Origin: Epiperipatus broadwayi
Lineage: Eukaryota; Onychophora; Udeonychophora; Euonychophora; Peripatidae
Assembly: GCA_028023455.1 (NCBI GenBank)
Contig: JAQFVV010006551.1
Location: 45,001 to 109,000 of the forward strand
Reading direction: 5' to 3'
DNA length: 64,000 nt
Below, one piece after another: positions 1-11,797 of this stretch. A program made the translations under genes and the position numbers. Under the pieces are notes generated by a model, which did no database searches, was not told the DNA's origin, and saw only the letters and a program-made list of their open reading frames with translations. The number at the start of each line of letters is the position of its first letter. Position 1 is the first letter of the stretch.

Positions 1-1346
1 TTAACTGCTCACATGTAGGAAAATACGTCAAAACGTTCTTTTGCAAATGATTTTTAAACAAATTCAGTTTTTGTACAAAGCTTGCAACTGCATCATACAT
101 ATTCGTTATCAATTGATCTTTGCCTTGCAATGTAATATTACGATTATTCAGATGGCCTGTAATATCTATTAAAAATGCTAGGTCTTGTACCCACAATGGA
201 TCTTTTATAATTGATATATTTTCGTTGTTTTCATCTTTCATTTCAAAAAATAATATTATTTCCTCCAAAATCAGATAGAAGCTCTTTAAGACATTGTGGC
301 AGGACAACCAACGAACTTCTGTGTAATAAGGAAGATCTTCGAATTTGGATTCTAAATCTTTAAGGAACGAAGTAAATTGGCGATGGTTAAGTGCTCTTGA
401 TCGAATAAAGTTGACTATCTTTGTAACTGTTTTAAGTACTTGATCCATTTTTAATAATTTTAAACAGAGAACTTGTTGGTGAATGAGGCAATGAAAAGCT
501 TTGATTTTCGGTTTATCTGGATATTCGTCTTGTAATTTCCTTGCTAGTCGTGACGCAAAACCTTTAGTTTCACCTGTCATCGATTTAGCACCATCAGTTG
601 TAACAGAAACAAGCTTGTCAACAGGCAAGTTAAGTTTTTCTAAAATGCTCCATACGGCATCAAAAATATCTTCACCAGTTGTTGTTCCGTGAAGAGGGAT
701 GAATTCCAACAATTCTTCGGTGATCCTCATGTTATTATCGCAACCACGAAAAAAAACAGCAACTTGTGCAACATCTCTTATATCCGTACTTTCATCAATA
801 GCAATTGAAAAGAACTGGATTTTGGTAGATATTTTCTGTAATTGCGAAGTGATGTCATCTGCCATTTCAGTAATTCTATCTGCCACCGTATTTCTTGATA
901 ATGAGATGTCTCGAAACGCTTGTACTTTTTCTGGACAGACAAATTCGGCAGCTTTTATTATACATTCCTTGATTAAAGAACCATCGGTGAATGCTTTTGA
1001 ATGTTTTGCTAATAAATAGCTTATTTCATAACTAGCTCTTGTTACTGATTCATTACTTTTTATAAATTTTGTAAGCACTAACTTGCTTAAAAACAATGAC
1101 GATTCTTCATTGTTTTTAATTTTTCTTCTCTTATTTTAGCTTCAAAACACGAAAATTGTTTTTCGTGATTAGTGCTATAATGTCGCTTAATATTGTATTC
1201 TTTAGCAACACTAATAGTTTCTTTGCAAATTAAGCACGTAATCTTATTGTTCACTTCCACACAAAAATAATTCAGTTCCCACCTTTCTTGAAATTTTCTT
1301 CCTCGTCATCAATCTTTCGTTTTTTATTTAGCGTTGGAAGTGGCAT
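1..1346 (-). pseudogene. hAT transposase (ZBED/GTF2IRD2-like), frameshifted, C-terminus beyond window
   Basis: The minus strand reads as one long frame from about 1133 to the left edge, with family-typical stretches such as TKGFASRLARKL in mirrored form around 540-570 and LTYFPTCEQL at the edge. Upstream, a BED-like zinc finger (TCLICKETISVAKEYNIKRH, CxxC then HxxxxxH) lies in a different frame around 1140-1265. A start region MPLPTLNKKRKIDDEEE begins at 1346 in a third relation. Two single-base frameshifts, near 1115-1138 and near 1285, are needed to join these parts, and an in-frame stop lies at 1136-1138. The C-terminal hAT dimerisation domain would lie left of the window. I infer a dead transposon copy, not a domesticated gene, because the zinc finger is disrupted. 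Confidence 0.85.
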
Positions 1347-2348
1347 TTTCTGTAATAAAAATAGAGCTTTAGATTTAAATTTTTAAAATTTAAAAAATTG
1401 CAACTACGTTTATGCAAAATACGCTTCGTAAAAATTTAACGCTACTCTAGTATTTAAATGTAAAGAGAGCGCTGCTATCGATTCTCGCTCCTGGAATTAT
1501 GCTCGATAAATGGAGGTAGCTATAAAAGGTACGGATTACGTTTTTCTCTCTCTCTCAGTCCTGACTTCCCAGCACGGAGCAATTAAGATAGAGATGTGAC
1601 AAAGAAGAAAGCTGTGCATAAGGCCGTAGGTTAGAAATGGTCGAAGCCACTAAAGTTTCCCAAGGCCGAACATACACTGGTAAAATTGTAGAACTTTTAG
1701 TGTTTTCCAAACTGAAATGTAATCGTTACTAACTTATATGTAAAATATTATTGTTTCTCATGTTTGATTATAATTAAAATATTATATAACAAAATGCATC
1801 CTCGTTATTTCTTATGCTGTCTGACTAGTTTCAGAAAGATATAAACTCTTGGATATAGCAGTTTACTTATATTTTTTGAATGAGTTATAAAAGGAAACAA
1901 CCCGCAAATTTTTAACACACCAATCCGGATAAAGAAACTAGCGCAACTGCCTTTTGTTACAATTCAAAGAAAAAACAATATCTGCAGATAGGATTGCTAC
2001 GTTGGTGGCGCTAATAGCTGACTAATGTATTTATGTTCTCGGAAGCACAGCAGCACATTATTAACGTTGCCAGCTTTGGTATTCACATATCTCAAATGCT
2101 TCATCATCATAAAGGCATAAGCTATGCGTGTAACCGAGAATTATAAATTAGCTATGTATGTAGACAACAATTACTGTATATATTTTAGTTCATGTAATTA
2201 AATATAAGAGCTTTTTAAAAAAAATTAATTTATTGTTTGCAACATATCGTTCTGTTTTCATTTTATTACATAGCATCTTAGACGAGGGCCATGAAAAATC
2301 CTTTCAAGGGCCGCATGCGGCCCTGGGGCCGCCAGTTTGACATGCCTG
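1..2348 (-). mobile_element. hAT DNA transposon, right part with terminal repeat
   Basis: The element ends at 2348. Read on the minus strand it starts CAGGCATGTCAAACTGGCGG and continues into a GGCCGCATGCGGCCC palindrome. This matches the usual hAT terminus style CAGGnnTGnCAAACT followed by GC-rich sequence. About 1 kb of non-coding sequence separates the terminus from the transposase start at 1346. The other terminus and the 8-bp target duplication lie outside the window. Confidence 0.7.
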
Positions 2349-2421
2349 ATCTAAATCATTGACTAGAGATAAAAAAAAAAAAAGCTCAGAACAAAAAAAT
2401 GTTAATATTATTTATACAATC

Positions 2422-3420
2422 ATGTCATTAAATTGTTAATTGACTCCAATCAAAATTCTTACAATTATTTTAACACAAATCTAGTCTTTTTCCAGTAAGA
2501 AAATAATAAACTTTTTTTTCCTTTAAAAGTATTCTTTAAAAATATTGTCATTCTTTAATTTGCAACATTATATCCCGCTGAAAAAACTCTTGCTTACTGG
2601 AAGACAAGGAATCAATAAGGAAGTAAAAACAATAACTTCCAAAAATTCAAAGTCCATTAAAAATAAAAATATGTACACATTATATTACTTTGATGTCAAA
2701 AAGTTTACGCAGTTTTCAATCATCAGTTATTTCCAGCCAACAGAAAATATTAAAAAAACAAAAACAATATATTTTAGCTTAAGTAATTTAAAAATATTAA
2801 TAGTATTTATACACACATATAAGATATCAGTAATCATGTTATTAAATTGTTAATTGATTCCAATCAAAGTTCTTATAATAATTTTTAACACAAATCTAGT
2901 ATTTTCACAGTAAGAAAATAATAAACTTTTCCCCCCTTTAAAATTATTCTTGAAAAGTAACTTCCAAAACTCAAAGTCCACTAAGACTAAAAATCTGTAC
3001 ATGTTATATTACTTTGACGTCAATAAGTTTTTTGCAGTTTTCAATCATCAGTTATTTCTTAATCCTTAATTAAAGATTTATAAAATTTATATTATTCTGA
3101 TAACAATAAAATTATGTCGCTTTCCAATATGTCTATAAAAGTAATTATTCAAACTACAAATTAAAGATGTAGTAATCGGTTAAGATAATATATATTGTAT
3201 ACTGCGAGATATTATATACTTCGAGGTAAAACAACTTGGAAAACATTTGATCAGACAAAGAAAAGAAATTAAGAACAATAACTTTCAAAACTGAAAATCC
3301 ATTAAGAATAAAAAGCTGTGTATATTATATCACTTGGACGTGAGTAAGTTTTACAGTTTTCAATTATCAATTATTTCAACAGAAAATCATAAAAATATTA
3401 AAAAACACATTTTGATTTAA
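2422..3420. repeat. Degenerate tandem repeat, about 320-415 bp period
   Basis: Three diverged copies of a block containing CAGTTTTCAATCATCAGTTA lie near 2710, 3035 and 3355. Each is preceded by a run resembling AACTTCCAAAAATTCAAAGTCCA. A second block, AAATTGTTAATTGACTCCAA, recurs at about 2430 and 2845. The ATG-stop frame at 2545-2853 lies inside this repeat and has no recognisable protein. The reverse strand contains CTGATGATTGAAAAC, which lacks room for a ribozyme stem II. Confidence 0.6.
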
Positions 3421-3734
3421 CTGATTTAAATATATGTATGCACATTAATCCTTGATTAATAATAATAACGAGAAGCTATTTAACAAAAATTCCGTTAGTG
3501 TTTAAAGTGAAAAATAAAACACGACTTTCTCCTTCAAGCACCGGAAGTAAAAAACAAAACAAAAACAATAATAAGAATGTAATAAGATCTCAGGATTATT
3601 AATGATTTTTAATTAGCTATTTATTCAACCTATAAGTTATAAAGGGGAAATTTACTTAATTTTCTAGGTAATGTAGTAATTAAGAAAACTGTTAATTATC
3701 GTAATTTATAAATATAATTATATTTCTATTTTAT

Positions 3735-3940
3735 GATTCAATTCAATTTATTTCTTTACGGTACAAAACTACACATTAAGCCAATTACAAAATTGCACCA
3801 TAGCAAATATACAGTAATATACATAAATGAGTATAAATAGCAAATTATTAATATAAATTATATGCCATATTTCATTATAAGTAACACATTTAAAAATCTA
3901 AAGTAAAAATATTTTCATTAGTAAAATCATTATTATAAAT
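3735..3940 (-). mobile_element. Second LINE 3' tail fragment
   Basis: The stretch at 3735-3800 (ATTCAATTCAATTTATTT, then TACAAAACTACACATTAAGCC) resembles 3950-4000 (ATTCATTCATTTATTTAAGT, then CCAAACACC, AGCCAATTACA). The second is the 3' tail of the LINE that follows. The likely reading is two LINE tails in the same orientation, one a severely truncated copy. Tails made of ATTCATTC-type repeats are common in CR1/L2-like elements. Confidence 0.4.
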
Positions 3941-4333
3941 AATAATTAATTCATTCATTTATTTAAGTACCAAACACCAGCATATAGCCAATTACAGTCA
4001 ACACATTAAAAACAACAACAACAACAACAAAATAAATACAAAGGATAAACATAATGTACATAACATAATAATAAAAAGTAACAACCAATTTAACAAATAT
4101 ATTTAAACAATCAACAATGGCATATAAATTTAATAACATTACAAAATTGATTATAATCTAAATTGAAGTGATTAATATTACTACAAATCTGATTATATAA
4201 AGATGGTAGCCTAAATAAAGGAGAAAATTTAAGAACATTGGAATGACAAGTTATAATGTAACAAACAGAAGCAGACCAAGTATCATGCACATGAGATTAA
4301 TTATAATAGTAGAAATTGTAACAGATAAAAGAA

Positions 4334-5470
4334 CTATTTTATTAACAATTTTATAAAGATATTTAAGATCTCTATATTTTCTTCTAGAAGAAAAATGAAC
4401 AACAATTTTATTTCCAGAGAAATATATTTGGCAAACTTATTAGACACTGATTGTAATAAATTACACCCCTGTTTAGAACTAGGATTCCAAATGATTGAAC
4501 AATATTCAATGATGGGAAGAACCAATGACAAAAATAATTTGAATTTTGTATCATCACTGAAATGATAACCATACCTTCGAATGGCACCTATAATTTTTAA
4601 AGCCTTACCAATAATCATTTCCAAATGAAAAAGAAAGGATCCAATGCTTGAAAATGCAGCTCCCAAATCTTTTTGGGATTCAAAAGAATTAATTTTGTGA
4701 GAGTTAATAAAATAAAAAAAATGTACAACTTCAGATTTTTTAGAGTATGAGACTAAATAACATATACTGTAACTAATAGTCATATTATTTAGATCATACA
4801 AAGGATTAAAATGATCTATAACCTTTTGAAGGAGAGTGTAATCAATCACTGATGTGATTCTTCTAAAGATTTTACAGTCATCTGCATAGCATAAAAGATA
4901 AGATTTTAAACAATCCTTAAGATCATTCATATAAATGTTAAAAAGCATAGGTGCTAAAATACTATCCTGAGGAACTCCCAAATTACATTGAAAATTAGAT
5001 GAAATAGTATTATTAAATTTAATATATGCAGTACGACCATGAAAAAAAGATTGAAACCAATAATTAAGTTTAGTATAAAAATCTATTTGATATAATTTGT
5101 GAAGAAGAATGCTATGGTCTACTTTATCGAAAGCTTTTGATAAATCAAAATAAATCACATCAAGCTTCTGCTGGTCCTCAATTGCATGTGTGATATGATC
5201 ATAAATTGTTAGCAAATTAGTTTCTCTAGATCTATTAGAAATAAAACCATGCTGTGAAGAAGAAATGAGTTTACTAACATCTAAAATACTTTTATTATAA
5301 ACACACCTCTCAAAAATTCTAGCAATAGTATGTAAAACATAAATAGCTCTATAGTTATTAACACAATCATGTGAGCCATTCTTAAAAACTGGGATCATTT
5401 TGGCACACTTAAGAACATTAGGAAAACGACAAGAATTAAGTGATAAATTAAAAATAAATGCAAGAGGCAC
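4334..5470 (-). pseudogene. LINE reverse transcriptase domain
   Basis: This open frame of 378 codons carries the ordered RT motifs of the jockey/CR1 group: a fingers region (RAIYVLHTIARIFERCVYN), FDLSKAFDKVDHSILLHKLY, LGVPQDSILAPMLFNIYMND (usual consensus has GS after PQ, here DS) and the catalytic YADD box in LLCYADDCKIFR. A thumb-like segment PIIEYCSIIWNPSS follows. The catalytic aspartates are present. The frame is cut off from the upstream endonuclease by stops between 5470 and 5546. The methionine at 5470 is not a natural start but the first ATG after the break. Confidence 0.88.
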
Positions 5471-5545
5471 TTCAATAAATTCAGCTAGACCTTTGTAAAT
5501 AAATGAAGGAATATTATCATTTCATAAACTAAAATGAATTTTAAG

Positions 5546-6043
5546 TCACTTAATAGCTATAAGAACACCATCTTTAGAAATATAGTCAAACATACAATGA
5601 ACAGTTGGAGAATTGGAAAATAATTCGATTTTTGAAGATATTGTTTCATGTGATGAATATACATCAGCAAAATGTTTGGAAAAGTCATTTGCACTTAAAG
5701 TGAAACCATGAGTAGCTTGAACCTTTTTCTTACCCAAACCAGACTTATTAATAAAATCCCAAAATTCTTTAGGGTTAGAAGAAATGTTAACCTCAATTTT
5801 TCTAATATAATTTTGCAAATCTCCTTTATAAATATGCTTAGCCAATCTTCTGAAAGTAATAAAATTATTATAAAAAAAGATATTCTGTGTTTTAAAATAG
5901 AGTCTGTGATGATAAGATTTCCTTTTAATAATCTTAATAAGATTGTATGAAAACCAAATAGGAAAGCCCTTATGAAAAGGCAACTTATTGGGAATATACA
6001 AATCAATAAAACTATTAAGAATCTTTAAAACACATCTAAGCAA
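5546..6043 (-). pseudogene. LINE ORF2 linker between endonuclease and RT
   Basis: The 165-codon frame contains the linker signature seen between endonuclease and RT in CR1/jockey elements: FPIWFSYNLIKIIKRKSYHH, a run of FRRLAKHIYKGDLQNYIRKI, and NPKEFWDFINKSGLGKK. It overlaps the end of the endonuclease frame, and only a frameshift separates them. It has no independent function. Confidence 0.75.
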
Positions 6044-6700
6044 AGATTTACATCATTATAAGAATATAATAAATTACAATTAACCTTAGAAAAGTTTTTA
6101 CAAAGCTCAACATAATTACCTTTCCCATAATCCTTTCTCAAAATATTAGAACAATTAATCTTTGAGTGAGAAATGTTAATATAAAACTCAATAGGTTGAT
6201 GATGAGCATCAATAGAAAAATTAACAGAGACAAATTGAAAATTACTAACTATTATTGAATTACATGAAATATAATCCAAAGTACGATGAGAGGTGTTAAA
6301 AAATGGGTTATATTGCTTAAGTCCTAAAAATTTACAAAACTGTAACATTCTAGAAGTTTTAGGAGACAAAAATGAAAAGTGTAGTAATTCTACCTAGATA
6401 TAAATCTGGAATATTTAAATCACTGGTAATAATAACATTATCATAGCCAATCAGAAAATGTTCAAGTGATGTCAAAAAATAATCAAACTCCAACAATGAC
6501 AAAGTGGGATTGAGGTAAACATTACCTAAAATAAATTTAAAATTGTGATTTAAAGTAATTTCACGCCATGTAGATTTACAAAAAGTAGAAGTAAAATAAC
6601 GTTCTTTATAAAAAAAAGATTTTTATAAAGATCAAAATGTTCTGTTTCAAAAAATTGTTTAATTTGAACACATTTAGTTCTCATACCTCTGACATTCATG
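6025..6700 (-). pseudogene. LINE APE-type endonuclease, C-terminal part
   Basis: The frame at 6025-6369 contains GLKQYNPFFNTSHRTLDYIS, the region around the catalytic histidine/aspartate end of APE endonucleases (GLxQ...TR..LDLI). The preceding stretch to about 6700, in another frame, reads like the strand carrying the SDLNIPDL motif (a SDFN-type box). Frame changes near 6370 show decay. Confidence 0.65.
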
Positions 6701-7233
6701 TAAAAACAAAAAAAACACCTATCATGTTACACACAAAGATAATGAAGACAACATAAATAAAACTAGAAAGAGAAAAAGAAAGAGATGAAAATAAAAATAA
6801 AAAAAGTAATAAAATAAATTCTCTTAAAACCTTAGAGAACTGGACAGAGATCCATAAAAAAAAAAAGAAATGGAAGCACTGCAAGGCCATAAATTAGGGG
6901 ATATTATTTCATTATGTTTATGTGCAGGAACAGAAATATAAAATAAAGAAGACTTGGAATTATTCCTATTAACATTATAACAAACAATATTAGTTGGTAA
7001 AGTATTTTCAAGAAATTATTTAATATCTTTTAAATTGAGATTTACTGGCAAATTAGAAATATATATCTTGTAAGAAAGGTAAGTTAATATTAGAATAAAC
7101 ATCAGCAAAATTAGATTTATTAAATCCATTAGATATATTTATTTTTTGTTCTTGAAAAGTCATTCTTACTAGAAGTTAAAGAGGAGTAGCCAAAATGATT
7201 TATTCCATAGTTACTATTTGAATGAATGTTATG

Positions 7234-7960
7234 CTAATGTGATCTATAAGTTGGAATGAATTTGGGAGCAATATCTGGATAATTAAGGATTTTATGTTTA
7301 ATTGACTTTAAAAAAGATAAATTAATAGGAAAACCTCCATTATATCTTTTCCTTATAAAAGCATTCTGTAATTTATGAACTGGAATGAATTTGGGAACCG
7401 CAGCTGGATAATTGAGTATTTTAGACTTCACAGACTTTAAAGAAGATAAAATAACAAGGAAATCTCTATTATATCTTTTCCCCATAAAAAGTTTATTCGG
7501 TGATTTAAATTTACTATGAGAAAAAAAAACCAGAATCAGAACAGCAATTATGAGTGGAATTTTCCTCAAGCCAGGATGAGTTATAAAAATATCTACTTTT
7601 AAATTTGGAATTAGACAAATTCCTAAATACATTATTATTATTATTATGAGAATTAATTTCATCACCAACTAAATTAAGTTCAGGAACATAATCATCCAAT
7701 TTGATATTTTTACCAAGATCTTCAGGGCAATAGGATGAAGATGAACATTCAATGTTACCATCTTCAATAGTAGATGAATGATCTCTAGCAATGGAAGAAC
7801 GAAAAATTTGATCAGGAGAATCAGAAGATGATAACATGCATTGAGTGCCAACATCATTAGTATTAATAAGTTTATCTCTGATCACTGAAGAATTTCTACA
7901 ATGATGAGACATTTTAATTATTAAATTATATATAAAAAAAAGAGGAAGAGATAAAATCAT
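7234..7960 (-). pseudogene. LINE ORF1 C-terminal region with duplicated 43-residue unit
   Basis: Two overlapping frames cover this region. The frame at 7234-7668 contains a direct internal duplication: KRYNRDFLVILSSLKSVKSK is followed by ILNYPAAVPKFIP, and then KRYNGGFPINLSFLKSIKHK by ILNYPDIAPKFIP. The frame at 7514-7960 is rich in Ser, Asp and Asn with an NNNNN run. I see no recognisable RNA-binding fold. Position and strand fit ORF1 of the LINE downstream. Confidence 0.5.
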
Positions 7961-8690
7961 TTTAAAAAAATGCTAGAATTATGAATAACATTGTCAACTA
8001 AACTATCTATATTCTCAACATTATTAGTGGGGCCAAATTCATTTACAGCAGCATTTCCAACATAATTGTCTCCATAATTAGGAAATAAATCAACATATAC
8101 ATTAGCAAGACAATCCAAGGCTGTAACATCTTCATTATTGTCAAATTCATTTACCACAAAATGTCCAACACTATTGTTTCCAATATTAGGAAATAAGTCA
8201 ATATTAGTAGGGGATAAATCAGCATCAACATTTGAAAGATCATCTAAGTATAAAACAGTTTTATATTTGTCACATACATTTACAGGAAAGTTTCCAATAT
8301 TATTATTTCCATTATTAGTTTTATTTTTGTCAAACTCATTTACAGCAGAGTTTCTAACATTATTGCATCCATTATTAAAAATAAGTCAACATCTACATTA
8401 ATCTAAGGATAAAACATCTTTATTTTTATCAAATTCATTTATAACAGAATTTCCAACATAATTGCCTCCATCAATTCTGCTATCCATACAATTAGTTAAC
8501 TTAACTATCCCAAACTCATTATCTAAAACAGGATTATCAGAAATATCTGCCAAAAACACTTTAGACATATTATTACAATCTATACATTTATAGAAACCAG
8601 AACCAATAGTAAGGAAAATATCAGCATCAACTTTACTTACTCTAAGACAAGAGGTATGAAACTTCCCTGACATTGACCAGAACAATTGAT
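7957..8690 (-). pseudogene. LINE ORF1 N-terminal region: PHD-like finger and short tandem repeats
   Basis: The frame at 8398-8685 starts with a PHD-type half finger: GKFHTSCLRVSKVDADIF then GSGFYKCIDCNN, with the HxxC and CxxC spacing seen in ORF1 proteins of some CR1-like elements. Downstream the sequence decays into repeats. The word ATTCATTTACAGCAGxxTTTCC, encoding a VGNxAVNEF-like unit, recurs near 8037, 8147, 8276, 8337 and 8434. The frame at 7957-8157 (NYVGNAAVNEFGPTNN) is one of these units. Confidence 0.5.
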
Positions 8691-8977
8691 AGTTAGTGGG
8701 ATTCGATATAACAATAGAACAGACTTATATGATCATAGTATTTTGTAATAAACTAATATATCTTTTAAATATGTTACTCTTAAAATTACTATGCATTATC
8801 CTATTATTAAATTTATTCTTATTTAAATGTTAAATTTTATACTTTAATTAATGTGTATAGTTCAATTAGCACTCTATGAAGATGGTATAGTGATGCTGAT
8901 TCAGACCAAAGAAACACAACTCTGAATACTTAATACCATTTATTATATTTACAAAATTTTTAATAATTATATTTAAA

Positions 8978-9735
8978 TTAACTCTTTTCCTGCCTCTTAT
9001 GAGGCTCCTCGTAGACATCTGACATCACTCTAACTCTGCGAGTTTTTATACGAAAATATTCGTTCAATATGTTTTAAATAGGTTTTTAAAAGCTCTATAA
9101 GATGGTGCCCTCTTCCGAATTCTTTTACAAGTAAAAAATAAAAAAAAAACTGCATTTAAATCTAAACAAAGAAAGAAGCTTATTGGTGATTGGCTCTCAG
9201 CCAGTTCTCAGCCGACAAAGACATTCTGATTGGCTGGAAAAAACAAAGAAACCGCCTGATCAAAGAAAATAAAGATAAACGCTGAGATTTTCATTTCGAA
9301 TGTGATTTAAGTATTAAAAAAAGTATAATTTGACAAATTAAAAATAATTTTTAAAAAATAAACTAAAAAAACAAAATTATTTTCGAAAAATATCGGAGAT
9401 TTTTGTAAAAATATTGAAGCTGTAGTAAAAAGAAATATTTACTTTTCTATAATGTAAAAGTCGATCTTTTTGTTTATATTATAGCTTTTATGTTGCCGAA
9501 ATTGAATATTTTAGAATAAATAAATAGCAATTTATTTTTGAAAGAACTTTCGTTCTCTTCATAACCTGAAAAATTCAGATTATATACTTTTTATAAACGT
9601 ATCTGAGTTGAATTTAATATTATAGGCGAATATGTTTTAACAATAGGCTTTGTCTTCAGTTTGTGAGTTGGCCAATTAAAAGATTTGATTTTTACCTCAT
9701 ACAACTAATAATATAATTAGCGGTTTAAGGGTTAA
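8978..9735. mobile_element. piggyBac-like MITE flanked by TTAA
   Basis: TTAA occurs at both ends (8978-8981 and 9732-9735). The inner ends are inverted: TTAACTCTTTTCCTGCC on the left and TTAACCCTTAAACCGC on the right, read from the opposite strand. This is the pattern of piggyBac-type non-autonomous elements (TTAA target, CCCTTT-like start). There is no coding capacity. The interior includes a GC-richer patch at 8990-9050. Confidence 0.45.
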
Positions 9736-9825
9736 TAAATGCTTTAACAAATAACTATATTTAAAAAAATTATTATAATAATATAACTATATGCAAATTT
9801 ATTAAGCGCAAGTAGATAACAATGT

Positions 9826-10106
9826 AATAACATGAAAGCTAAAACCTTCGAAAGATGCACCTTAAACAGTGCTTATGTGACAGCCAATCAGATGTAATTC
9901 GAAATGCTTGAGTCTGGATTATTTATATATAAATTTAGGCATAGAAGAAGGTGGGTTCCATCTTTTTAAAAATCCACTATAGTTCTGACTATATGTGTTT
10001 TAGAATTGGGAGTTCCACATGCAATTATTATTACATCTGATTGGCTGTCACATAAGCATATTTAAGGCTCATCTTTCGAAGGTTTTAGCTTTCACGTTAT
10101 TCATAA
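9826..10106. mobile_element. MITE with ~65-bp terminal inverted repeats
   Basis: The left end TGAAAGCTAAAACCTTCGAA and the following GTGACAGCCAATCAGATGTA are repeated in inverted order at the right end, with about 90% identity over 65 bp. The centre is about 130 bp. It has no open frame and no hammerhead core. Because ATAAC flanks the repeat on both sides, the exact target duplication cannot be fixed. Confidence 0.7.
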
Positions 10107-10599
10107 TAATGTAACACAATAAAATTATTTACACATTCAAACATTTTTATTTCCCCTTATTTATATTTGTCAAAAACTAAAATTAAGTATATCCTTTTAA
10201 TAGTATATGGTTTTATTATTATAGCTTGATTTTGTTTTCTTACCCAATAAAATTATATATATTTATTATGCTAAAACAGCCTATTAATGGTCAATTACTC
10301 TCTAGGTTTACTATTTACAACCATTATTGTTTAAAACTTCTGTTAACAAATATAATTTATTACAATCTTGATAACAATAAATTGATAACAAGATAAAAAA
10401 TATGTATTTTCTTTAAAACAAAATAATATTACTTTAATATTCTAAAATACTCATATTATATTTCTAGTATCTCTTATGATAATTACTATTTTTGATTTCT
10501 TTCACTTTATGACAAAAATGGTAATTAAGACTTATTGAACTATTGATTTTCAGCATCCCACTGAAGGTTATCTATTAAAGCAATGTGATTTTCTATCTT

Positions 10600-10800
10600 A
10601 ATATAAACTGAGCAATGATTGTATATATGTATAAGGGATGATGATTTGTATCAACTTCTGAGTGTTGATTCAGCATGAAATACATATATTGGAGATCCTT
10701 TATCTTTTTCACATGTATTTGATCATATATATCTATTGCATAAAATAGATTGAATAACTTTAGGGAGTTTGAAAGTCTGAGTTCAGGTCCCTTATAAATA
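10600..10800 (+). mobile_element. Family D ribozyme element remnant
   Basis: The right end carries the family D terminal word GAAAGTCTGAGTTCAGGTCCC, matching inverted ends at 48.8, 54.1 and 61.1 kb. A decayed hammerhead lies at 10637-10698. The 3' half GCATGAAATACATATATTGG is intact, but the catalytic CTGATGA has become CTTCTGA, so cleavage is not expected. Confidence 0.6.
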
Positions 10801-10811
10801 TATATATATGT

Positions 10812-10990
10812 TATATATAGAGCTCGCAAATAATCTCTTAACAAGCTTTTCAGAATATCCCCAATCCCAGACTGGTTTCTGCTACTGGCTTCCTCAGTGA
10901 GGTGCTAGGATATTCAAGCAGAAGCAGAAATGGGATGGGGATATTCTGCAAAGCTTGTTAAGAGCTTATTTGTGAGCTCTATATATAAAA
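10812..10990. mobile_element. Short palindromic ribozyme element
   Basis: An inverted repeat joins TAGAGCTCGCAAATAATCTC and TTAACAAGCTTTTCAGAATA on the left with GCTTGTTAAGAGCTTATTTG and TGAGCTCTATA on the right. The centre holds a minus-strand hammerhead motif. The AACAAGCTTT word is shared with family B copies at 27.4 kb and 49.2 kb, so this is probably a dimerised relative of family B. Confidence 0.65.
10853..10915 (-). ncRNA. Hammerhead ribozyme, type I (family B-like)
   Basis: On the minus strand the order is: outer stem I GAATATCC, inner stem I strand CCTCA, CTGAGGA (fits CUGANGA), stem II AGC-CAGTA-GCA (only two strong pairs), GAAA, minimal stem III AC-CA-GT, cleavage after GTC, then TGGG and the outer strand GGATATTC, which fully complements GAATATCC. 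The core is intact. The weak part is stem II. Confidence 0.6.
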
Positions 10991-10999
10991 TTTGTAATA

Positions 11000-11797
11000 C
11001 AAGATTGTTAAATTAGGTCATGTGATATATGACTTGATTTCTTTGTGTGTGTCTGTATATATATATATCACATTATACAGCAATAGTTATATTAAAATTA
11101 TATCTTCTAGTATTAAAAACTACACTGCAAATGAAAAATTAATCCATGTTTATCTGCATATCCAATCTCTTATACCGGCATAAATCAGAAAATATTTTAT
11201 TAACACAAATATTAAATCAAATAGAAATGTTTAGAAATGTTTTCAAGGTCATATTTGAATTGGTTTATAATTTAAAATTTTCATCTGCTAGATAGATTAC
11301 TCTGTCAACAGAAGACGTTGTATTATTGTAAATGAAGGTGTTACATATCATTAGCATTATATAGTTTAATATTTAAATAATTTATATTTTATTCCCTTTT
11401 CTAAAATTATTGCAATGAGGAGATATTAACTCTTTCTAATCTGAAGATTTAAATTATAAGTCAATTCATATAGTACTGCAAGGATTATCTGTACGATATA
11501 AGATTTGTTCTTATAAAAATATAATTATCTGATCTATAGTCATATAAGAGCTTAATCAGGCAAATGATGTGGATTTATTTTTCATTTACAACAAAGATTA
11601 ATCCCTGAATGTATTTTTAATAATTTAATTTAAACGTTAAAAGTTTATTAATCCTATTTTTATGCAAATATATTTTCTTGTAGCCAATTTTAAACTTTAT
11701 AAAATGTAAAACCTTTTGGTAAAGGAGACTTTTCCATATTTTTCTACAAACAAATTAACAAAAATTAGCATATCTTTTTTTAAGATTCATTATAGGT
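11000..11797. other. AT-rich sequence without recognised feature
   Basis: I see no open frame above background, no convincing repeat ends and no RNA gene here. A (TA)n run at about 11058-11070 is the only simple repeat. It may be an old, unrecognisable insertion or unique non-coding DNA. Confidence 0.5.

Larger units (their letters stand above)
3950..8690 (-). mobile_element. CR1/jockey-type non-LTR retrotransposon, nearly full length, decayed
   Basis: Read on the minus strand, the parts appear in the right order: a PHD-like cysteine/histidine motif (8600-8690), a repetitive ORF1 region (7234-8400), an APE-type endonuclease (about 6700-6025), a linker (6043-5546), reverse transcriptase (5470-4334) and a short 3' UTR ending in an ATTCATTC-type tail near 3950. 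Internal stops and frame changes show that it is inactive. An (AAC)n microsatellite lies in the 3' UTR near 4010-4030. At about 4.7 kb it is the longest element in the window. Confidence 0.85.

Noticed and set aside
501-1019. Two plus-strand frames of 63 and 106 codons
   Set aside because: They are antisense shadows of the hAT transposase, whose minus-strand frame has clear family resemblance.
2705-3375. Repeated CTGATGATTGAAAAC words on the minus strand
   Set aside because: Only two bases separate CTGATGA from GAAA, so stem II is impossible. It is simply part of the tandem repeat.
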